Shown: piece after piece, positions 61,391 to 64,000 of the stretch
Layout of the letters: the number at the start of each line of letters is the position of its first letter
Numbering within the stretch: position 1 is the first letter of the stretch
Origin: Shewanella livingstonensis
Lineage (GTDB): Bacteria > Pseudomonadota > Gammaproteobacteria > Enterobacterales > Shewanellaceae
Direction: 5' to 3'
Length of the DNA stretch: 64,000 nt
Assembly (NCBI RefSeq): GCF_003855395.1
Contig: NZ_CP034015.1
Location: forward strand, 186,001-250,000
Made by a program: the position numbers and the translations under genes
Notes under the pieces: generated by a model
Seen by the model: the letters and a program-made list of their open reading frames with translations, nothing else
Told to the model about the DNA's origin: nothing
Database searches by the model: none

Positions 61391-62776
61391 GTGGCGGTTT
61401 CACTTTGGCAACAATGTATCGGCAGACTGCAAGACGAGTTATCAGCGCAGCAGTTCAGTATGTGGATCCGTCCGTTACAGGCTGAAATGGATGGTGATAC
61501 ATTGGTTTTGTATGCGCCAAATCGTTTTGTGCTGGATTGGGTACGCGATAAATACATCAATATCATTAATCAATTTTTTACTGAACAAATGGGCAGTAAT
61601 GCACCTAAGTTACGTTTTGATATTGGTAGCCGTCCTTCTGCACGTCCAGTTGCGCCTGCTCCAGTAGCGGCTAGGCCTGTACATCGCCAAACCAAAGCCC
61701 AAGTGGGAACGACGTCTTTTAATACCCAGGCTGAACCGATTATTAATCCTAATCATCGCAGTAATATTAACCCTACGTATCAGTTTGATAACTTTGTTGA
61801 AGGTAAATCGAACCAATTAGGTAAAGCTGCGGCGTTGCAAGTATCTGAAAATCCAGGTGGTGCCTATAATCCATTATTTTTATATGGCGGCACTGGTTTA
61901 GGCAAAACTCACCTTTTACACGCAGTAGGTAATGGCATTATTAAAAATAATCCCAATGCTAAAGTGGTGTATATGCATTCTGAGCGTTTTGTTCAAGACA
62001 TGGTTAAAGCATTACAAAATAATGCGATCGAAGAATTTAAGCGTTATTACCGCAGTGTAGATGCGTTATTTATTGATGATATTCAATTCTTTGCCAATAA
62101 AGATCGCTCACAAGAAGAGTTTTTCCATACCTTTAATGCGTTGCTAGAAGGTAATCATCAAATTATTTTAACCTCAGACCGTTATCCTAAAGAGATCGAC
62201 GGAGTAGAGGATCGCTTAAAATCACGCTTTGGTTGGGGCCTAACGGTTGCTATTGAGCCGCCTGAGTTAGAAACCCGCGTAGCGATTTTAATGCGAAAAG
62301 CACAAGAAAGCGGTATTAACCTACCCGACGAAGTGGCATTTTTTATTGCTAAACGCTTACGTTCAAACGTACGCGAATTAGAAGGCGCGTTAAACCGCGT
62401 AATTGCTAATGCCAACTTTACCGGTCGGCCAATCACCATCGACTTTGTGCGTGAAGCATTAAGAGATCTCTTGGCACTGCAAGAAAAGTTAGTCACCATA
62501 GATAATATTCAGAAGACAGTTGCTGAATATTACAAAATTAAAATGGCAGATATGCTATCTAAACGCCGTTCTCGCAGTGTAGCAAGACCTAGACAAGTGG
62601 CGATGGCGTTATCTAAAGAACTTACCAACCAAAGTTTACCGGAAATTGGTGATGCTTTTGGTGGTCGTGACCATACGACAGTATTGCATGCTTGCCGTAA
62701 AATAGCTCAACTGCGCGAAGAGAGTCATGACATTAAAGAAGATTATGCTAACTTGATTAGAACTTTGTCTTCTTAA
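61391..62776 (+). CDS. dnaA: chromosomal replication initiator DnaA
   Basis: A 461-residue initiator protein starting at GTG 61391, with GGGGATA upstream. Domain I is [21 protein letters not shown] variable linker rich in Pro and Ala lies at residues 75-115. The AAA+ domain has [12 protein letters not shown] and [18 protein letters not shown]. Domain IV binds DNA boxes with the signature [11 protein letters not shown]. It is followed after 19 bases by dnaN. Confidence 0.98.
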   Translation: MAVSLWQQCIGRLQDELSAQQFSMWIRPLQAEMDGDTLVLYAPNRFVLDWVRDKYINIINQFFTEQMGSNAPKLRFDIGSRPSARPVAPAPVAARPVHRQTKAQVGTTSFNTQAEPIINPNHRSNINPTYQFDNFVEGKSNQLGKAAALQVSENPGGAYNPLFLYGGTGLGKTHLLHAVGNGIIKNNPNAKVVYMHSERFVQDMVKALQNNAIEEFKRYYRSVDALFIDDIQFFANKDRSQEEFFHTFNALLEGNHQIILTSDRYPKEIDGVEDRLKSRFGWGLTVAIEPPELETRVAILMRKAQESGINLPDEVAFFIAKRLRSNVRELEGALNRVIANANFTGRPITIDFVREALRDLLALQEKLVTIDNIQKTVAEYYKIKMADMLSKRRSRSVARPRQVAMALSKELTNQSLPEIGDAFGGRDHTTVLHACRKIAQLREESHDIKEDYANLIRTLSS

Positions 62777-62795
62777 TTCAGGGAATGTAGACACG

Positions 62796-63896
62796 ATGAA
62801 ATTTTCAATTGATAGGGACGCCCTATTAAAACCGTTGCAGCTAGTGTGCGGCGCGGTAGAGCGCAGACACAATTTACCTATATTAGCCAACTTGTTAATC
62901 GAGGTTAGTGAGTCTTCACTTAAGCTAACGGGCACTGATTTAGAAGTTGAGTTAGTGGGCCAAGTGGCAATTCATGGTGATATCGATATCGGTCGTACGA
63001 CCGTTCCAGCCAAAAAGCTGCTGGATATTGTTAAGTCATTACCAGAGCAAAGTGAATTAAAAGTAGAACAGCAAGATAATAAATGGTTATTGCGTTCTGG
63101 TCGCAGCCGTTTTTCATTAGCAACATTACCTGCTGAAGATTATCCCAACGTTGAAGAATTCCAAGCGGATATCGAATTTAGCTTAAAGCAGGGCGTGTTG
63201 AAGTCGATTATCGATTCAACCCAGTTCTCAATGGCTAACCAAGATGTGCGTTATTACCTTAACGGTTTGTTATTTGAAACCGAAGGTAATGTACTACGTG
63301 CAATTGCCACCGACGGACACCGTTTAGCGTTAAGTCATCGTACGTTAGATATCTCATTACCTGAAAAACAAGTTATTGTGCCTCGTAAAGGGGTGGTTGA
63401 AATGGCGCGCTTGCTCGACAGTGACGATCAGGACATCACTATTGCCATTGGTGACAATGCCATTCGGGCGGTTACTACCTCCGCGGTGTTTACCAGCAAG
63501 CTGGTTGATGGTCGCTTCCCTGATTATCGTAGAGTGTTACCTAAGGGTGGCACTAAAGTAGTTATTGCCAGCCGAAATCAGTTAAAACAAGCATTAACTC
63601 GTGCGTCTATTTTGTCTAATGAAAAATTCCGTGGTGTGCGTATTCAGCTCGAACCTGGTTTATTGAAAATTACTGCCAATAACCCCGAGCAAGAAGAAGC
63701 TGAAGAAATTATTGATGTTGATTATGACTCTGACACTTTAGAAATTGGTTTTAATGTTAGTTATCTACTTGATGTATTAAATAACTTAGCCAGTGATGAA
63801 GTGCGAATTACCTTAATTGATGGTAATTCAAGTGCGTTAATTGAAAACCACAAAGAAGAAGATTCTATGTATGTGGTTATGCCAATGCGTTTATAA
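62796..63896 (+). CDS. dnaN: DNA polymerase III sliding clamp beta subunit
   Basis: A 366-residue clamp subunit, same length as E. coli, made of three repeated clamp domains. It starts MKFSIDRDALLKPLQLVCG and ends VVMPMRL, the conserved peptide-binding C-terminus. Family signs are RRHNLPILANLLIE and ATDGHRLALS. It is co-transcribed with dnaA; recF is expected next but lies beyond the window. Confidence 0.98.
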   Translation: MKFSIDRDALLKPLQLVCGAVERRHNLPILANLLIEVSESSLKLTGTDLEVELVGQVAIHGDIDIGRTTVPAKKLLDIVKSLPEQSELKVEQQDNKWLLRSGRSRFSLATLPAEDYPNVEEFQADIEFSLKQGVLKSIIDSTQFSMANQDVRYYLNGLLFETEGNVLRAIATDGHRLALSHRTLDISLPEKQVIVPRKGVVEMARLLDSDDQDITIAIGDNAIRAVTTSAVFTSKLVDGRFPDYRRVLPKGGTKVVIASRNQLKQALTRASILSNEKFRGVRIQLEPGLLKITANNPEQEEAEEIIDVDYDSDTLEIGFNVSYLLDVLNNLASDEVRITLIDGNSSALIENHKEEDSMYVVMPMRL

Positions 63897-63917
63897 CGGG
63901 TTATGGTCTGATAGTTT

Positions 63918-63943
63918 AATAAGGTGCTGTAAGGCACCTTATT
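63918..63943 (+). terminator. hairpin after dnaN
   Basis: A 10-bp stem (AATAAGGTGC / GCACCTTATT) with a 6-base loop, 21 bases past the dnaN stop. The T-run after it is weak, so some read-through into the expected recF is likely. The last 57 bases of the window show no feature. Confidence 0.7.
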
Positions 63944-64000
63944 TGTCTGTGTAGGATTATTCATTTCGGTGGTCACAAATAGGTCTTCATGAGTTTATCG

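Overview
The window looks like the replication-origin region of a Shewanella chromosome (Gammaproteobacteria, Alteromonadales). The evidence is gene order and protein similarity read by eye. The right third holds mioC-oriC-mnmG-rsmG-parA-parB-atpIBEFHAGDC-glmU on the left side of the origin, and rpmH-rnpA-yidD-yidC-mnmE with dnaA-dnaN on the right. The glmU / TonB siderophore receptor / DeoR regulator / glmS order, and menB next to a small DUF2061 gene, are arrangements I associate with Shewanella. The species is not determined; moderate-to-low GC and the accessory genes suggest a marine, plant- or alga-associated species.

Layout. 1-1030: 5' end of a 16S rRNA gene on the minus strand with two tandem rrn promoters. 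1.0-4.4 kb: ccoG, an unknown small membrane protein, menB and a DUF2061 gene behind a good Fur-box match. 4.4-25.1 kb: a large galactose/galactoside locus. It has cytoplasmic GH42 and GH36 galactosidases, a GntR/FCD regulator, a galactose-oxidation branch (SDR dehydrogenase, SMP-30 lactonase, DgoK), glpD, galT-galK, a secreted lipase-like alpha/beta hydrolase, a TonB-dependent receptor, a tryptophan-halogenase-like protein, SapC and an SSS-family symporter. 25.2-26.9 kb: a chemoreceptor behind a sigma-28-type promoter. 26.9-29.7 kb: a Fur-box-preceded operon of outer-membrane porin, flavinylated FMN-binding protein and PepSY membrane protein. 30-33.6 kb: a METTL-type methyltransferase, rlmI and a fasciclin protein. 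34-40.6 kb: cell-wall precursor genes glmS and glmU with a DeoR regulator and a siderophore receptor. 40.7-47.6 kb: the ATP synthase operon. 47.8-53.1 kb: parAB, rsmG, mnmG, oriC, mioC. 53.4-56.5 kb: glutathione-dependent formaldehyde detoxification (frmA, fghA) with a divergent LysR gene. 56.5-63.9 kb: a DEDDh exonuclease, mnmE, yidC, yidD, rnpA, rpmH, dnaA, dnaN.

How the genes work together. The galactoside locus can take alpha- and beta-linked galactose apart inside the cell and send galactose into the Leloir pathway (galK, galT) and, in part, into an oxidative route. The lipase-like secreted enzyme, both galactosidases and glpD together would fit growth on galactosyl-glycerols or galactolipids (floridoside, MGDG/DGDG head groups). 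This is my main speculative proposal. Genes missing from the window are galE, galM, galactonate dehydratase, KDPGal aldolase and glycerol kinase.

The origin lies at about 52.28-52.70 kb. It has an AT-rich GATC-containing unwinding element, three perfect DnaA boxes, one variant box in the R1 position and 17 GATC sites. DnaA boxes and GATC density continue into mioC, and a second GATC/DnaA-box-rich stretch precedes dnaA. A parS-like palindrome lies inside mnmG. No tRNA genes, insertion sequences, prophage or CRISPR arrays were seen.
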